A stretch of DNA of 64,000 bases, taken from assembly GCF_022229005.1 (NCBI RefSeq), contig NZ_JAKKFD010000013.1, positions 60,736 through 124,735 of the forward strand. The letters are read 5' to 3'. Of the stretch, positions 1 to 8,739 are shown piece by piece. Below the pieces are notes generated by a model, which worked only from the letters and a program-made list of their open reading frames with translations, had not been told where the DNA came from and searched no databases. Numbering within the stretch: position 1 is the stretch's first letter; the number at the start of each line of letters is the position of its first letter. The DNA is from Micromonospora trifolii. GTDB lineage: Bacteria > Actinomycetota > Actinomycetes > Mycobacteriales > Micromonosporaceae. The translations under genes were made by a program, and so were the position numbers.

Positions 1-999
1 GCGGTGGCCGTGCTGACCGGCTGGTCCCTCTGGTACGCGCACCGCGCGTTGCGCCACGGCATCGGCCCCGCCCTCGTCGCCGGTGACGTGGCGGTCACCG
101 CGCTGGCCTGCCTCCTCATCCCGGTGCTGGTGGCGCCCGAGGTGCTGCCCGGCGAGGGCAGTTGGATCGCCGTGCTGGCCAGCACCACGGTGATCAACGC
201 ACAGGCCACCACCTCGGCACGCTGGTCGATCCCGGCCGGGCTGCTCGTGATAGCCACATACGTGACCGGAGCGCACGCCGCCGGCAACCCCACCGAGGCC
301 AGGGCGCACGCGGCCACGCTGCTGGCGCAGACCCTCTGCACGGCGATGATGGCGGCGGTCATGCGCCGACGCATCGGCCGGGCGGACCGCGCCTTCGTCG
401 AACACCAGCGGCTGACCCGGGAGGCGTTGGTAGCGCGTGCCGCCCGCGAGGCCGAACGCCAACAGAATCGCGACCTGCACGACACAGTGCTCGGGACGCT
501 GACCATGGTGGGGCTGGGCGCGGTGGCCGGACCCTCGACCGTCTTCCGGGGCCGGTGCGCGACCGACCTGCGTACCCTCGTCTCGCTCACCGACGTCGGC
601 CCGGTGGCCGGCGACGGCCCGGTGCCGCTCGACGGGCGGTTGCGGTTGGTGGTCGGCCGGCTGCCCGAGCTTGCGGTACGACTGGACCTGGCGTCCTGCA
701 CCGTCCCCGTCGGGGTGGCCGACGCGATCAGCGAGAGCGCCTACGCGGCACTGTCCAACGTGGTCCGCCACGCACCGGGCGCCGGGGCCACGCTGCGGCT
801 GAGCCGCGACGCGATCGGCGTCGTGGTCGAGGTCGCCGACGACGGCCCCGGTTTCGACCTGGCCACCGTCGCACCGCACCGGTACGGACTGCGCGAGTCG
901 ATCCGCGGCCGGATGGCGACGGTCGGTGGGCGGGCCGTCGTGGACTCGGCCGTCGGCGCGGGCACCCGGATTCGACTGGAGTGGCCCGGTGTCGGCTGA
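1..999 (+). CDS. Sensor histidine kinase, NarL/DesK type (5' truncated)
   Basis: This is the membrane sensor kinase of a two-component system. It would autophosphorylate on His and pass the phosphate to the response regulator two genes downstream. Numbering from the GTG at position 4, hydrophobic segments fill the first ~120 residues. A dimerisation helix carries the motif RDLHDTVLG with His at ~159. The HATPase domain has the N-box SNVVRHAP (~251-258), the G1 box ADDGPGFD (~278-285) and a G2-like GLRESIRGR. The window starts inside or just before the coding sequence, so the real N-terminus is probably missing. The stop overlaps the next gene by 11 bp, which indicates an operon. The family is secure; the signal sensed is unknown. 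Confidence 0.85.
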   Translation, partial: AVAVLTGWSLWYAHRALRHGIGPALVAGDVAVTALACLLIPVLVAPEVLPGEGSWIAVLASTTVINAQATTSARWSIPAGLLVIATYVTGAHAAGNPTEARAHAATLLAQTLCTAMMAAVMRRRIGRADRAFVEHQRLTREALVARAAREAERQQNRDLHDTVLGTLTMVGLGAVAGPSTVFRGRCATDLRTLVSLTDVGPVAGDGPVPLDGRLRLVVGRLPELAVRLDLASCTVPVGVADAISESAYAALSNVVRHAPGAGATLRLSRDAIGVVVEVADDGPGFDLATVAPHRYGLRESIRGRMATVGGRAVVDSAVGAGTRIRLEWPGVG

Positions 1000-2197
1000 C
1001 CTGAACGCCCCCGCGCACCCCACCGACGCGCCGGAGGCACCGAACCGCACCAGCGTTCCGAACCCCCGCGAGCCGGACTCCCCCGCGGCGCTCGCCGCGC
1101 CGGCCGCCGTGGCGCACGCGTCCGACCGGGGCGCCCGGATCGCCGCCGTCGCCATCGCGTTGGCCTGGCACGTCGCGATCGCGCTGCCGGCGGTGCTGTC
1201 CGCCCGCGCGGAGTTCGCCGCGCCGGCTGTGGTGCTCGGCGCCTGGATCCTGGTCGCCGTGACCGGCGCGGTGGCCGGGGTACGACTGCTGCAAGGTTCG
1301 CCGCTGCCGCCGTGGCCGCTGGCCGGGCTGCTGCTGGTCGTCGACGCGGCCGTCTTCGCCGCGGCCGGTGAGCGGCAGTTGTTCACCGCCGCCAACTGGG
1401 TGTGGGGCACGCTCGGCTGGTTCTTCGTGCTGGCGGTGTGGGGTCGGCGCGTCGTGGGGCTGATCGCGCTTCTCGGCACGCACGCGTTGATCGCCCTGGT
1501 CGCCGTGCTCGGGCACGGCCCCGACCCGGCCGACGTGGCCCGCTACGTGATGTACGTCTACGGCACGTTCTCGCTGCCGGTGGCGGTCTTCGTGGGCAGC
1601 ACTGTCATCGTCGGCCTGGCCCGGGAACGGGCCGGCGTCTCGGCCGCTGGCCACGCGATGGCCGCCGAGCGGGATGCCGCCGAGCGGGGCCTTCGGGAAC
1701 GCCGGGACCGCCTCGCTCTGGTCAGCTCGGCGGCCGGTCGGGTCCTCGGGGACCTGGCCGCCGGCCAGGCCGATCCGGACGACCCGGAGGTGCAGCGTCG
1801 GTGCATGTTGGCCGCCGCCCGGCTGCGCCGGCTGATCGCCGAGTCCGACGATGTGCCCGACCCGCTGTTGCACGAGTTGCGAGCCGCAGCCGACCTGGCG
1901 GAACGCAACGGCCTACCGATCGACCTGGTCACCATCGGCACCCCGCCGCCGCTGCCGGTGGAGGTCCGCCGCCGACTGGCCGACCCGCTCACCGGCACCC
2001 TCGCCGACGCCCGGGGATGGGCGCGTCTGACAGTGGTCTCCGGAGCGGACGAGGTGGTGGTCAGCCTGGTCACGCCGGACCGGGAGGGGCCGGAGTCGAC
2101 CGGCCCACCCCCCGGGGAGCACGACGACGGGCTGGTGCAGTACCTCTACGAACGGGACGGGAACATCAGATGGGCGCAGACCCGGTGGCGGCGGTGA
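989..2197 (+). CDS. Kinase-like membrane protein without recognisable H and N boxes
   Basis: The GTG at 989 overlaps the end of the kinase gene and gives 402 residues. A Pro/Ala-rich N-terminus (~1-45) is followed by about five hydrophobic segments (~45-190). Then comes a charged helical stretch (~190-230) and a soluble C-terminal region. This is the layout of a DesK-type kinase, but I find no DxHD phospho-acceptor, no N-box and no DxGxG box. It sits between the kinase and the regulator with overlaps on both sides, so it is probably an accessory or pseudokinase subunit of this system. That role is inferred from position and architecture, not from a named family. Confidence 0.7.
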   Translation: MSADLNAPAHPTDAPEAPNRTSVPNPREPDSPAALAAPAAVAHASDRGARIAAVAIALAWHVAIALPAVLSARAEFAAPAVVLGAWILVAVTGAVAGVRLLQGSPLPPWPLAGLLLVVDAAVFAAAGERQLFTAANWVWGTLGWFFVLAVWGRRVVGLIALLGTHALIALVAVLGHGPDPADVARYVMYVYGTFSLPVAVFVGSTVIVGLARERAGVSAAGHAMAAERDAAERGLRERRDRLALVSSAAGRVLGDLAAGQADPDDPEVQRRCMLAAARLRRLIAESDDVPDPLLHELRAAADLAERNGLPIDLVTIGTPPPLPVEVRRRLADPLTGTLADARGWARLTVVSGADEVVVSLVTPDREGPESTGPPPGEHDDGLVQYLYERDGNIRWAQTRWRR

Positions 2198-2883
2198 CCG
2201 GCGACCGGCCGGTCGGGGTGGCGATCGTCGACGACCACCCGGTGGTGGTCGAGGGGGTCCGCGCCTGGCTCGCCACCGAGCCGCGTCTCACTGTGCTCGC
2301 CACCGGCGACGACCCGGACGCGGTGCTGCGGGCGGCACCGGACGCCGACGTCGTCCTGCTCGACCTGCGCCTGCACGGGCGGATGGCGTTGGACAAGCTG
2401 GCCGAGCTGAGCGCCGCCGGCCGGCGGGTGGTGGTCTATTCGGAGCACACCGACCCGCAGACGATGCTCGCCGCGTTGGACGCCGGGGCGGTCGCGTTCC
2501 TGGCCAAACACGAGGGCCGGGAACACTGCGTGGAGACGGTGCTGGCCGCCGCGAGCGACCGCCCGTACGTGCCGCCGGCGCTGGCCGGTGCCATGGTCGG
2601 CGACCCCCGGCCGGACCGGCCGATGCTGTCCGACAAGGAGCGTGAGGCGCTGCTGCTCTGGTTCCAGTCGATGTCCAAGGCGTCGGTGGCCCGGCGGATG
2701 CAGATCAGCGAGCACACAGTGAAGCAGTACGTCGACCGGGCACGGATCAAGTACACCCGGGCGGGGCGACCAGCTGCCACAAAGGCGGCACTACTCGCCC
2801 GTGCGATCGAGGACGGTCTCGTCCGCCCGGAGGAGATCGGCATCTACCGGTCACAGGCGACGCACGACCGGCCGACCCCCTAA
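2170..2883 (+). CDS. Response regulator with LuxR-type HTH
   Basis: The ATG at 2170 overlaps the preceding gene by 28 bp. The 237-residue protein has a receiver domain: acidic pair DD (21-22), phospho-acceptor Asp in VVLLDLRL (~65), a Ser/Thr switch position near 91 and Lys at ~113 in FLAKHEG. A LuxR/GerE-like HTH follows (~153-212), with the recognition region ISEHTVKQYVDRARIKY. It is the DNA-binding output of the kinase operon starting at position 1. Its target genes cannot be read from the sequence. Confidence 0.9.
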   Translation: MGADPVAAVTGDRPVGVAIVDDHPVVVEGVRAWLATEPRLTVLATGDDPDAVLRAAPDADVVLLDLRLHGRMALDKLAELSAAGRRVVVYSEHTDPQTMLAALDAGAVAFLAKHEGREHCVETVLAAASDRPYVPPALAGAMVGDPRPDRPMLSDKEREALLLWFQSMSKASVARRMQISEHTVKQYVDRARIKYTRAGRPAATKAALLARAIEDGLVRPEEIGIYRSQATHDRPTP

Positions 2884-2955
2884 CAGGCGTCATGACAGGA
2901 GCCCTCTGGTCCGCCAGGCTTCAGTACACAGCCAGCTGACCGGAAGGTCGTGACG

Positions 2956-3678
2956 ATGCACTCCGACGCGTCCCCCTTCTTCATCGGTCCCCACCGGTTC
3001 GATGCCCCCGACGACGACGTGGGCCCGACCCTGGACCGCCGCTACAACCTGCGACCGAGGCCCGGTGAGCGGGTGCTCGGGCGATACCCGCTGGTGGTCG
3101 CGGGCTACCTGCTCGGGCCGAGCGAGGTGCGACGCCGTTGGCAGTTGCCCGAGCCGGTCGCGGTGACCGTCACCGACCAACGGATCTGCTGGGTGGGCAG
3201 TGGCTCGCAGCTGTCGCTGGTCGCCGACGGGACGCACCGGGCCCGACCACCCGCTCGACTGAACGGCCTGATGAGCGGTCAGATCCGCTGGCAGTGGCCG
3301 TCGCGGTTGGAGCTGCCGGCGACCGAGCCGGGCACCCCGGCGCAGCTGCTGATCGTCTGCGACGCGCTGCGCACCATTCAGCAGCCGGCGTTGGCCCTCA
3401 GCGGAGCGGCCGCCGAGGTCGTGGCGCTGGCCCGGCAGGTCCGCAGGGCCGTGGCCATGTTCCGGCTCAACCGTCCGCAACTGGTCGACCTCTCGGCCCA
3501 GGAGCGCGACGTGCTGCTGCTGCGGGCCGGCCCCGCCCTACTCGCCGGCGACACCCGGATCACGCTGCCCGGCTCGTTGCCTGTGGAGTTCCACTCTCGG
3601 GACGACTACTACCGCTCAAGACCCGATCCGAGCTCGTGGGGCGGGCTCGCAGGCGGCGCAGCATCCGGGCATCGGTGA
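2956..3678 (+). CDS. Hypothetical soluble protein, 3' end overlaps the opposite gene
   Basis: I do not recognise the family. A GGAAGG ribosome-binding site lies at 2942-2947. The ATG at 2956 is therefore better spaced than the GTG at 2950; about 240 residues result. There is no signal peptide or membrane segment. The central part reads like a beta-rich domain (VAVTVTDQRICWVG) followed by a helical region. The last ~40 codons run antisense through the 3' end of the GlxA-type regulator on the other strand, a 119-bp tail-to-tail overlap. The final ~18 residues (Ser/Gly/Arg-rich) look like read-through sequence rather than a folded end. Confidence 0.6.
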   Translation: MHSDASPFFIGPHRFDAPDDDVGPTLDRRYNLRPRPGERVLGRYPLVVAGYLLGPSEVRRRWQLPEPVAVTVTDQRICWVGSGSQLSLVADGTHRARPPARLNGLMSGQIRWQWPSRLELPATEPGTPAQLLIVCDALRTIQQPALALSGAAAEVVALARQVRRAVAMFRLNRPQLVDLSAQERDVLLLRAGPALLAGDTRITLPGSLPVEFHSRDDYYRSRPDPSSWGGLAGGAASGHR

Positions 3679-4540
3679 AGCCGACCGCCCGCGCGGCGGC
3701 TTCCACTGTGGTGCCGTGCCCGATCAGATGCTCGGCCCGTTCCACCCGGAGCAGCTGCTGGTAGCCGAGCGGGGTGAGGCCGGTGCTCGCCCGGAACAGC
3801 CGGGTCAGGGTTCGTTCGGCCACTCCGCCGGCGGCGGCCAGCTCGGCCAGGGGCAAGGGCTCGGCGTACCGGCTGTCGATCAGATCCTGCACCCGGTGCA
3901 CCGAGTCGGACAGGTGTGAGCGGTGCCGCATCAGCGCGCTGGCCTGCGGCTCGTGCCCGTTACGGCGGGCGTAGACGACCAGCGTGCGGGCGATCTTCGC
4001 GGCGGTCGCCGGGCCGTGTCGGGTCGCCACCAGGTGCAGCGCCACGTCGATGCCACTGGCGATGCCCGCCGAGGTGACCACCCGGTCGTCCACCACGTAC
4101 AGCACGTCGCGGACGACCTGGGCCGCCGGGTGCCGGCGGGCCAGGTCGTCCTGCACCTCGTGGTGGGTGGTGCAGCGCCGGCCGTCGAGCAGCCCGGCCC
4201 GCCCGAGCGCGTACGCCCCGGCGCACACGCTGGCCACCGTGCCGCCGGCCGCGTGGTGCTCGGCGAGCCGCAGCAGGTCGGCGGGCGACACCGGCCCTTG
4301 CGGCCCGTGCGCCGCCGGCCGCCAACCGGGCACGATCACCAGGTCGTCCGGGGCCAGTTCGGGCCACCGGGTGTCGGCGACCAGCGGTACGCCCTGCACG
4401 GTCGGCACCTGCTCGCGCTCGGCGACGTAGTGCAGCTGATAGTCGTACCCGAGGTCGGCGGCGCTGGAGAAGACCTGGGCCGGCCCGGCGAGGTCCAGCA
4501 GGTGCAGCTGTGGGACCAGCAGGAAGACGACCCGGGTCAC
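3560..4540 (-). CDS. GlxA-family transcriptional regulator (DJ-1/PfpI + AraC HTH)
   Basis: The GTG at 4540 begins a 326-residue protein. The N-terminal DJ-1/PfpI-like amidotransferase fold (~1-190) has the nucleophile-elbow motif SVCAGAYALG with Cys at ~106. The AraC-type HTH follows (~220-300: LAELAAAGGVAERTLTRLF and a second helix pair ending VGFTDARMLRRL). AraC domains normally continue with a conserved GxxPxxYR-like end. Here the sequence turns into RARPTSSDRVLSGS, so the last ~15-20 HTH residues seem replaced. The gene starts 4 bp after the isochorismatase-like gene, suggesting co-transcription and possibly autoregulation. The family is certain; an intact HTH is doubtful. Confidence 0.85.
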   Translation of the reverse strand: MTRVVFLLVPQLHLLDLAGPAQVFSSAADLGYDYQLHYVAEREQVPTVQGVPLVADTRWPELAPDDLVIVPGWRPAAHGPQGPVSPADLLRLAEHHAAGGTVASVCAGAYALGRAGLLDGRRCTTHHEVQDDLARRHPAAQVVRDVLYVVDDRVVTSAGIASGIDVALHLVATRHGPATAAKIARTLVVYARRNGHEPQASALMRHRSHLSDSVHRVQDLIDSRYAEPLPLAELAAAGGVAERTLTRLFRASTGLTPLGYQQLLRVERAEHLIGHGTTVEAAARAVGFTDARMLRRLRARPTSSDRVLSGSSRPESGTPQATSRAA

Positions 4541-4544
4541 GACG

Positions 4545-5153
4545 TCAGCCCCGGCTGCCGGCGAGGGTCGCGCCGGTGACCTCGTCCACGGTGCGGATGG
4601 TCGCGAAGCGGCCCGCCAGCGCGTACTCGGTGCGGGTCACGATCTCCTCGTTCGTCAGGGTGCGCGGGTCGGCGAGGATCTCCGCGACAGTGGCGGTCTC
4701 CGGCAGGTCCCGGTGTGGGATGGGGAAGGTCAGCGTGGCGTCGGTGACGAAGGTCATCCGGTAGCCGAGGTCCGCGCCGACCCGGGTGGTGGTCTCCACG
4801 CACTGCTCGGTGCGGATGCCGCAGGCGGTGATGTCGGTGATGCCCGCCTGGGTGAGCAGTTGCTGGAGGTTCGTGGTGGTGAACGCGTTGTGCGCGGTCT
4901 TGACCAGCGTCGGCTCACCCTCGGCGGGGACCAGCCCGTCGATCAGCCGGACGTAGCCGAGGGCGGGGTCGAACAACCCGCCAGTGCCGGGCTCCGAGTG
5001 CAGGACCCAGACCACCAGGTCGCCGCGCTGCCGGGCGGCAGCCACCAGCCGGTCAACCTGGCGGATCATGTCGGGGTTGGAGCCGTACGCCCAGATCGGG
5101 CGCTGACGGAAGGACTCTTGCACGTCGATCACGACGAGTGCTGCTCTGCTCAT
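4545..5153 (-). CDS. Isochorismatase-family cysteine hydrolase
   Basis: The 202-residue protein starts at the ATG at 5153. It has the isochorismatase-fold triad: Asp in ALVVIDVQE (~10), Lys in LVKTAHNAF (~85) and Cys in GIRTEQCVE (~118), with the family's cis-peptide region before the Cys. Members hydrolyse isochorismate, nicotinamide or similar amides; the substrate here cannot be told. It sits immediately upstream of the GlxA-type regulator, with a 4-bp gap. GlxA-type regulators often accompany amide or amine catabolism. The enzyme is likely cytoplasmic. Confidence 0.85.
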   Translation of the reverse strand: MSRAALVVIDVQESFRQRPIWAYGSNPDMIRQVDRLVAAARQRGDLVVWVLHSEPGTGGLFDPALGYVRLIDGLVPAEGEPTLVKTAHNAFTTTNLQQLLTQAGITDITACGIRTEQCVETTTRVGADLGYRMTFVTDATLTFPIPHRDLPETATVAEILADPRTLTNEEIVTRTEYALAGRFATIRTVDEVTGATLAGSRG

Positions 5154-5248
5154 GACGTCGATCCTGGTTGGACGCCGTTCGCGCCGGCAGACACCATTCT
5201 GCCCGGGTGCGGAACGATCCGGCCAATCAGGCGTCAGGCCACCTCGCG

Positions 5249-6001
5249 TCAGGCGCTGGGGGCGCGCTGCTCGGCGGCGGCGTCCAGAGCGGCGGCCTCC
5301 TCCGGTGAGGGCGCGCTGCCGCCCAGGTGCGCGGGCTGCCACCAGGTGTCGTCCGGGCCGGCCGGGGTGTCCGGATAGTCCCGCTGCGCGCGGTCGACGA
5401 GGGCGCTGAGCCGGGTGGTCAGCTCGGCGGCCAGCACGTTCGGGTCCGGGAAGTCCGCCGGGTTGATGGGCTCGCCGATCAGGATGGTGATCGGCGTGTG
5501 CCGGCGGGTCAGGGTGCGCGGGCGGCCCTTGGTCCAGAGGCGCTGGGTGCCCCACAACGCGACGGGCAGCACCGGCACCTTCGCCGAGCGGGCCATCCGG
5601 ACCGTGCCGCTCTTGAGCTCCTTGACCGTGAACGACCGGCTGATCGTCGCCTCGGGGAAGACGCCGACGACCTCGCCCTGCTTGAGCGCGCCCACCGCAG
5701 CGCGGAACGAGGCCGCGCCGGCCTGCCGGTCCACCGGAATGTGCCGCATCCCACGCATCAGCGGGCCGGAGATCTTGTGGGTGAAGACCGAATCCTTTGC
5801 CATGAAGCGGACCAGCCGGCCCGACGCGTTCGCGCCCAGACCGGCGAAGATGAAGTCGAGGTAGCTGACGTGGTTGCTGGCCAGCACCGCCCCGCCCGTT
5901 CGGGGTACGTGGTGGGCGCCCTCGATGGTGATCTTCAGGTCGAGGACCCGGAACAGCGTCTTGGCGGCGGCGATAACGGGCGGGTACACGAGCTCCGGCA
6001 T
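5249..6001 (-). CDS. plsC: 1-acyl-sn-glycerol-3-phosphate acyltransferase family protein
   Basis: PlsC-type enzymes transfer an acyl chain to lysophosphatidate in phospholipid synthesis. The 250-residue protein has the catalytic H(X4)D motif in NHVSYLD (His ~44, Asp ~49). A substrate-binding block FPEATIS (~115-121) stands in place of the usual FPEGTRS, and a VPVLPVALWGT block follows. The Ala in place of the glycine is a mild deviation. The N-terminal helix may be membrane-associated. A ~30-residue Pro/Glu/Ala tail is probably disordered. It lies 95 bp downstream of the debranching-enzyme gene on the same strand. The family is secure; the acyl acceptor is not proven. Confidence 0.88.
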   Translation of the reverse strand: MPELVYPPVIAAAKTLFRVLDLKITIEGAHHVPRTGGAVLASNHVSYLDFIFAGLGANASGRLVRFMAKDSVFTHKISGPLMRGMRHIPVDRQAGAASFRAAVGALKQGEVVGVFPEATISRSFTVKELKSGTVRMARSAKVPVLPVALWGTQRLWTKGRPRTLTRRHTPITILIGEPINPADFPDPNVLAAELTTRLSALVDRAQRDYPDTPAGPDDTWWQPAHLGGSAPSPEEAAALDAAAEQRAPSA

Positions 6002-6096
6002 TCGCAGAATCTACCCTGACCGGCTGGGGATCGGCTGGGTGGAGAACCGGCGGCGACGCAGGTGGCGCGGCACCGCCGGTTCGGCGGTCCAGTCGG

Positions 6097-8157
6097 TCAG
6101 TCGCCGAGGTTGTTCAGGTCCAGTCGACCTCTGGCGAACGCGTCCACCCGGCCCCAACGACCGGGGATGTCCAGCACCTCGATGCGACCCATCCCCACCG
6201 GCAGCCGTGGCTCGACCGCCAGGTGCCCCTCGTGCGGCTCCAGACCGAGCATGGTGCGCAGCAGCAACAGCGGCGTACCTGTCGACCAGGCCTGCGGGCT
6301 GCACGCCGTCGGGTACTCCACCGGGAACTTGGTCAGCTCCCGCGGGTAGCCGCCGAACGCCTCCGGCAACCGGCCGTCGAAGTACGTGGCCGCGTCCAGG
6401 ATGCCGTTGGCGATGGTCGCGGCCTCCTCGGCGAAGCCGTAGCGGCGCAGACCCCAGGCGATGAACGAGTTGTCGAACGGCCAGATCGTGCCGTTGTGGT
6501 AGCCGATGGGGTTGTAGCGGGCCTCCCCCTCGGCGAGGGTGCGCACCCCCCAGCCGGAGAAGAGCCGCGGCCCGACCAGGTGCGCGGCGAGCTTCTCCGC
6601 CCGCTCGGGTTCGACGATCCCGCTCCACAGCAGGTGGCCGATGTTGGAGCTGAGGATGTCGCACTGCCGGCCGTCCGGGTCCAGGGCCAGGGCGAAATAC
6701 TCGCCGTCGTCCACCCACCAGTCCCGGTTGAACCGCTCCTTCAGCTCTGCCGCCTCCCGCTCCAACTGGTCGGCGAACCCCGGATCATCCCAGAACTCGC
6801 GCGCCAACCGGGCCGCGCGCACCTTCGCGTCGTACGCGTACCCCTGCACCTCGCAGGTGGCCCGTGGGAACGGCGGGAGCGTGCCGTCCGAGTAGGAGAT
6901 CGAGTCCCAGGAGTCCTTCCAGCACTGGTTCTCCAGGCCGGTGTCGGTGTTGCGTCGCTCGTACCAGATGTAGCCGGTGCCGACCAGGTCGGCGTAGTTG
7001 TCGATCCACCTCAGGGCCGCCCGGGACTCCTGCTCCAACTCCTTGACCAGCGCCACGTCCCCGCTCCACCGCTCGTACTCGTCGAGCAGCACGATGAACA
7101 GCGGCGTCGCGTCGACCGAGCCGTAGTACGGCGAGTGTGGCTGTTCCTCGAAGGCCGCGGTTTCGCCGTAGCGCATCTCGTGCAGGATGCGCCCCGGATC
7201 CTCGTCCCGAAAGTCGTCGAACCGGCTGCCCTGCAGGGACGCCAGGATGCGCAGCGTCGTCTTCGACAGCTGCGGGGTGAACGGCAGCGTCTGCAGGCAG
7301 GTGAGGATGCTGTCCCGGCCGAACATGGTCATGAACCAGGGCAGACCGGCGGCGGGCAGTGTGGCGCCGCCCAGCGACAGCGGCGAGAAGCGCAGCGCCG
7401 CCAGGTCGATCAGACTGCGCCGGTACGTGCTGGCCACCCGGCCGTGCTCACTGTTGACCTTCGGCGCGTCGGCGATCCACTTCTCCAGGTCGTGCTGGAG
7501 AGCGAGCCGCTCGGTGCCGTGTTTGCGAAGCCCGAACCGCAGATCCCGGCCGCCGGGCCCGACCGCGTGGGTCTGGACGTCGATCGAGGCATCCCACTGC
7601 TCGTTGGGCTCCAGGTGGACCGTGTACGCGAAGCCCCTGCTGTCGTAGCGGGCCGACATCGACGACGAGATGACAGTCTCCCGGCGGAAGTTCCCCCGCC
7701 GGTACCCCAGCCGCAGCCGGTCCGACTCCACCTCGGTGTAGATCTCGCCCTTCTTGTTCAGGATCTCGTCCTTGACCTGGAACAGGTCGGCGAAATCCGA
7801 CGCCGCGTCCATCCGGACTTCCAGGTCGACCGGCTTCTCGTCGTGGTTGAGGATGGTCAACTGCTCACAGAAGCTGCCGCCGACGGTGCGCTCCCGGATG
7901 ATCGACAGCTTCGCGTCCACGTAGTGCGTGGCCACCCCCGGGACCAGGAAGAATCGCGACTCGAAGTACTGGAGGTCGTCGTAGGAGAGCGAGTTGAGTC
8001 GCTCACCGTTGACGGTCAGCACCCAGGTCGACAGGAACCGGGTGTCGATGGAGAAGAGCCCGGTGGGCTCGCTCGGCGTCGCCTCGATGTCACCGGTGTC
8101 CTCGCAGACGACGAACGTGTTGCCGTCCAGGATCCGGACCGTGTTGCTCTGCCCCAT
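6097..8157 (-). CDS. Amylo-alpha-1,6-glucosidase / glycogen-debranching-type enzyme
   Basis: The ATG at 8157 gives 686 residues. The N-terminal ~260 residues are a beta-rich GDE_N-type domain (MGQSNTVRILDGNTFVV, then VPGVATHYVDAKLSIIRERTV). The rest is an (alpha/alpha)6-barrel typical of debranching-enzyme C-terminal domains (PWFMTMFGRDSILTCLQTLPF, YNPIGYHNGTIWPFDNSFIA). The family cleaves alpha-1,6 branches or related glucosyl substrates; many actinobacterial members are poorly characterised. The start codon overlaps the stop of the SCP2-like gene (TGATG), so the two are translationally coupled. An extension to 8688 is open but is better explained by the SCP2-like gene in another frame. Confidence 0.88.
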   Translation of the reverse strand: MGQSNTVRILDGNTFVVCEDTGDIEATPSEPTGLFSIDTRFLSTWVLTVNGERLNSLSYDDLQYFESRFFLVPGVATHYVDAKLSIIRERTVGGSFCEQLTILNHDEKPVDLEVRMDAASDFADLFQVKDEILNKKGEIYTEVESDRLRLGYRRGNFRRETVISSSMSARYDSRGFAYTVHLEPNEQWDASIDVQTHAVGPGGRDLRFGLRKHGTERLALQHDLEKWIADAPKVNSEHGRVASTYRRSLIDLAALRFSPLSLGGATLPAAGLPWFMTMFGRDSILTCLQTLPFTPQLSKTTLRILASLQGSRFDDFRDEDPGRILHEMRYGETAAFEEQPHSPYYGSVDATPLFIVLLDEYERWSGDVALVKELEQESRAALRWIDNYADLVGTGYIWYERRNTDTGLENQCWKDSWDSISYSDGTLPPFPRATCEVQGYAYDAKVRAARLAREFWDDPGFADQLEREAAELKERFNRDWWVDDGEYFALALDPDGRQCDILSSNIGHLLWSGIVEPERAEKLAAHLVGPRLFSGWGVRTLAEGEARYNPIGYHNGTIWPFDNSFIAWGLRRYGFAEEAATIANGILDAATYFDGRLPEAFGGYPRELTKFPVEYPTACSPQAWSTGTPLLLLRTMLGLEPHEGHLAVEPRLPVGMGRIEVLDIPGRWGRVDAFARGRLDLNNLGD

Positions 8158-8528
8158 CAGTGCACCTCCCCGGCGAATCGCCGACGTGGCCCACGGGCGT
8201 CCGGGGAACCCGGGAAGATCCGCTCCACCTGTACGACGAGACGAGCGTCGCCCGACACCGTCATGTCCCCCCGCAACAGCGCGGCCAGGCCGTGCTCGCG
8301 CCCAGAGGCGATGTCGTCGAAGAGGACCGGGCTGGCGCCGATCACCGTGTCGGCCTCCTGGTCCTCCTGACTGACGTTCAGCCGGCCGTGGTCGATCCTC
8401 AGCAGCCAGTGCCGGGTCTGCGCCCCCTCGTGCAGGTCGATCCGCAGCGTCCCGGAGGTCTTGGCCAGCAGGGGTTCGTACCCCCGCCGGTCCAGGTCCT
8501 CGAAGAACCTCGTGGTCGCGTCCACCAT
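8157..8528 (-). CDS. SCP2 sterol-binding-like small protein
   Basis: A strong GGAGGAG site 8 bases upstream supports the ATG at 8528, giving 123 residues; a longer reading to 8615 lacks such a site. The sequence fits an SCP2-like fold: amphipathic N-terminal helix (TTRFFEDLDRRGYEPLL), then strands (GTLRIDLHEG, HWLLRIDHGRLNVS) and the late motif ALLRGDMTVSGDARLVVQVERIF, typical of SCP2/MDMPI proteins. Such proteins bind lipids or act as small companion domains. Its stop overlaps the start of the debranching enzyme by one base, so a joint function is likely but undefined. Confidence 0.72.
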   Translation of the reverse strand: MVDATTRFFEDLDRRGYEPLLAKTSGTLRIDLHEGAQTRHWLLRIDHGRLNVSQEDQEADTVIGASPVLFDDIASGREHGLAALLRGDMTVSGDARLVVQVERIFPGSPDARGPRRRFAGEVH

Positions 8529-8691
8529 CGGGTCCACTCCTCCCAGTTGCCGGGCCGGGGATCCCACCCACCGCGCTCGCGTCGCACGGACGGCCGGCGT
8601 TGCACGTCCCCGCACGGGTCCCCCCCGCTCCCCCGATCAACCTCGCCCCATTCGGGTGAGCCCTCGCCCCGTTCCGGTGGGACGCCACAGC

Positions 8692-8720
8692 GCCGGCCCT
8701 CCCGGAAAGGGAGAGCCGGC
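8692..8720. terminator. Stem-loop terminator between the CBS gene and the SCP2 operon
   Basis: GCCGGC plus CTCCC pairs with GGGAG plus GCCGGC around a GGAAA loop, with one unpaired base on each side. It lies 20 bases beyond the stop of the minus-strand CBS gene. There is no T-run, as is common for actinobacterial terminators. Confidence 0.55.
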
Positions 8721-8739
8721 GCGCGCCGCGGCGGACGGG

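Noticed and set aside
6223..8370. 715-codon plus-strand open frame
   Set aside because: It is antisense to the debranching enzyme and shows no domain signature.
8158..8688. N-terminal extension of the debranching enzyme
   Set aside because: The extension is out of frame with a well-supported SCP2-like gene that has a strong ribosome-binding site and a TGATG junction.
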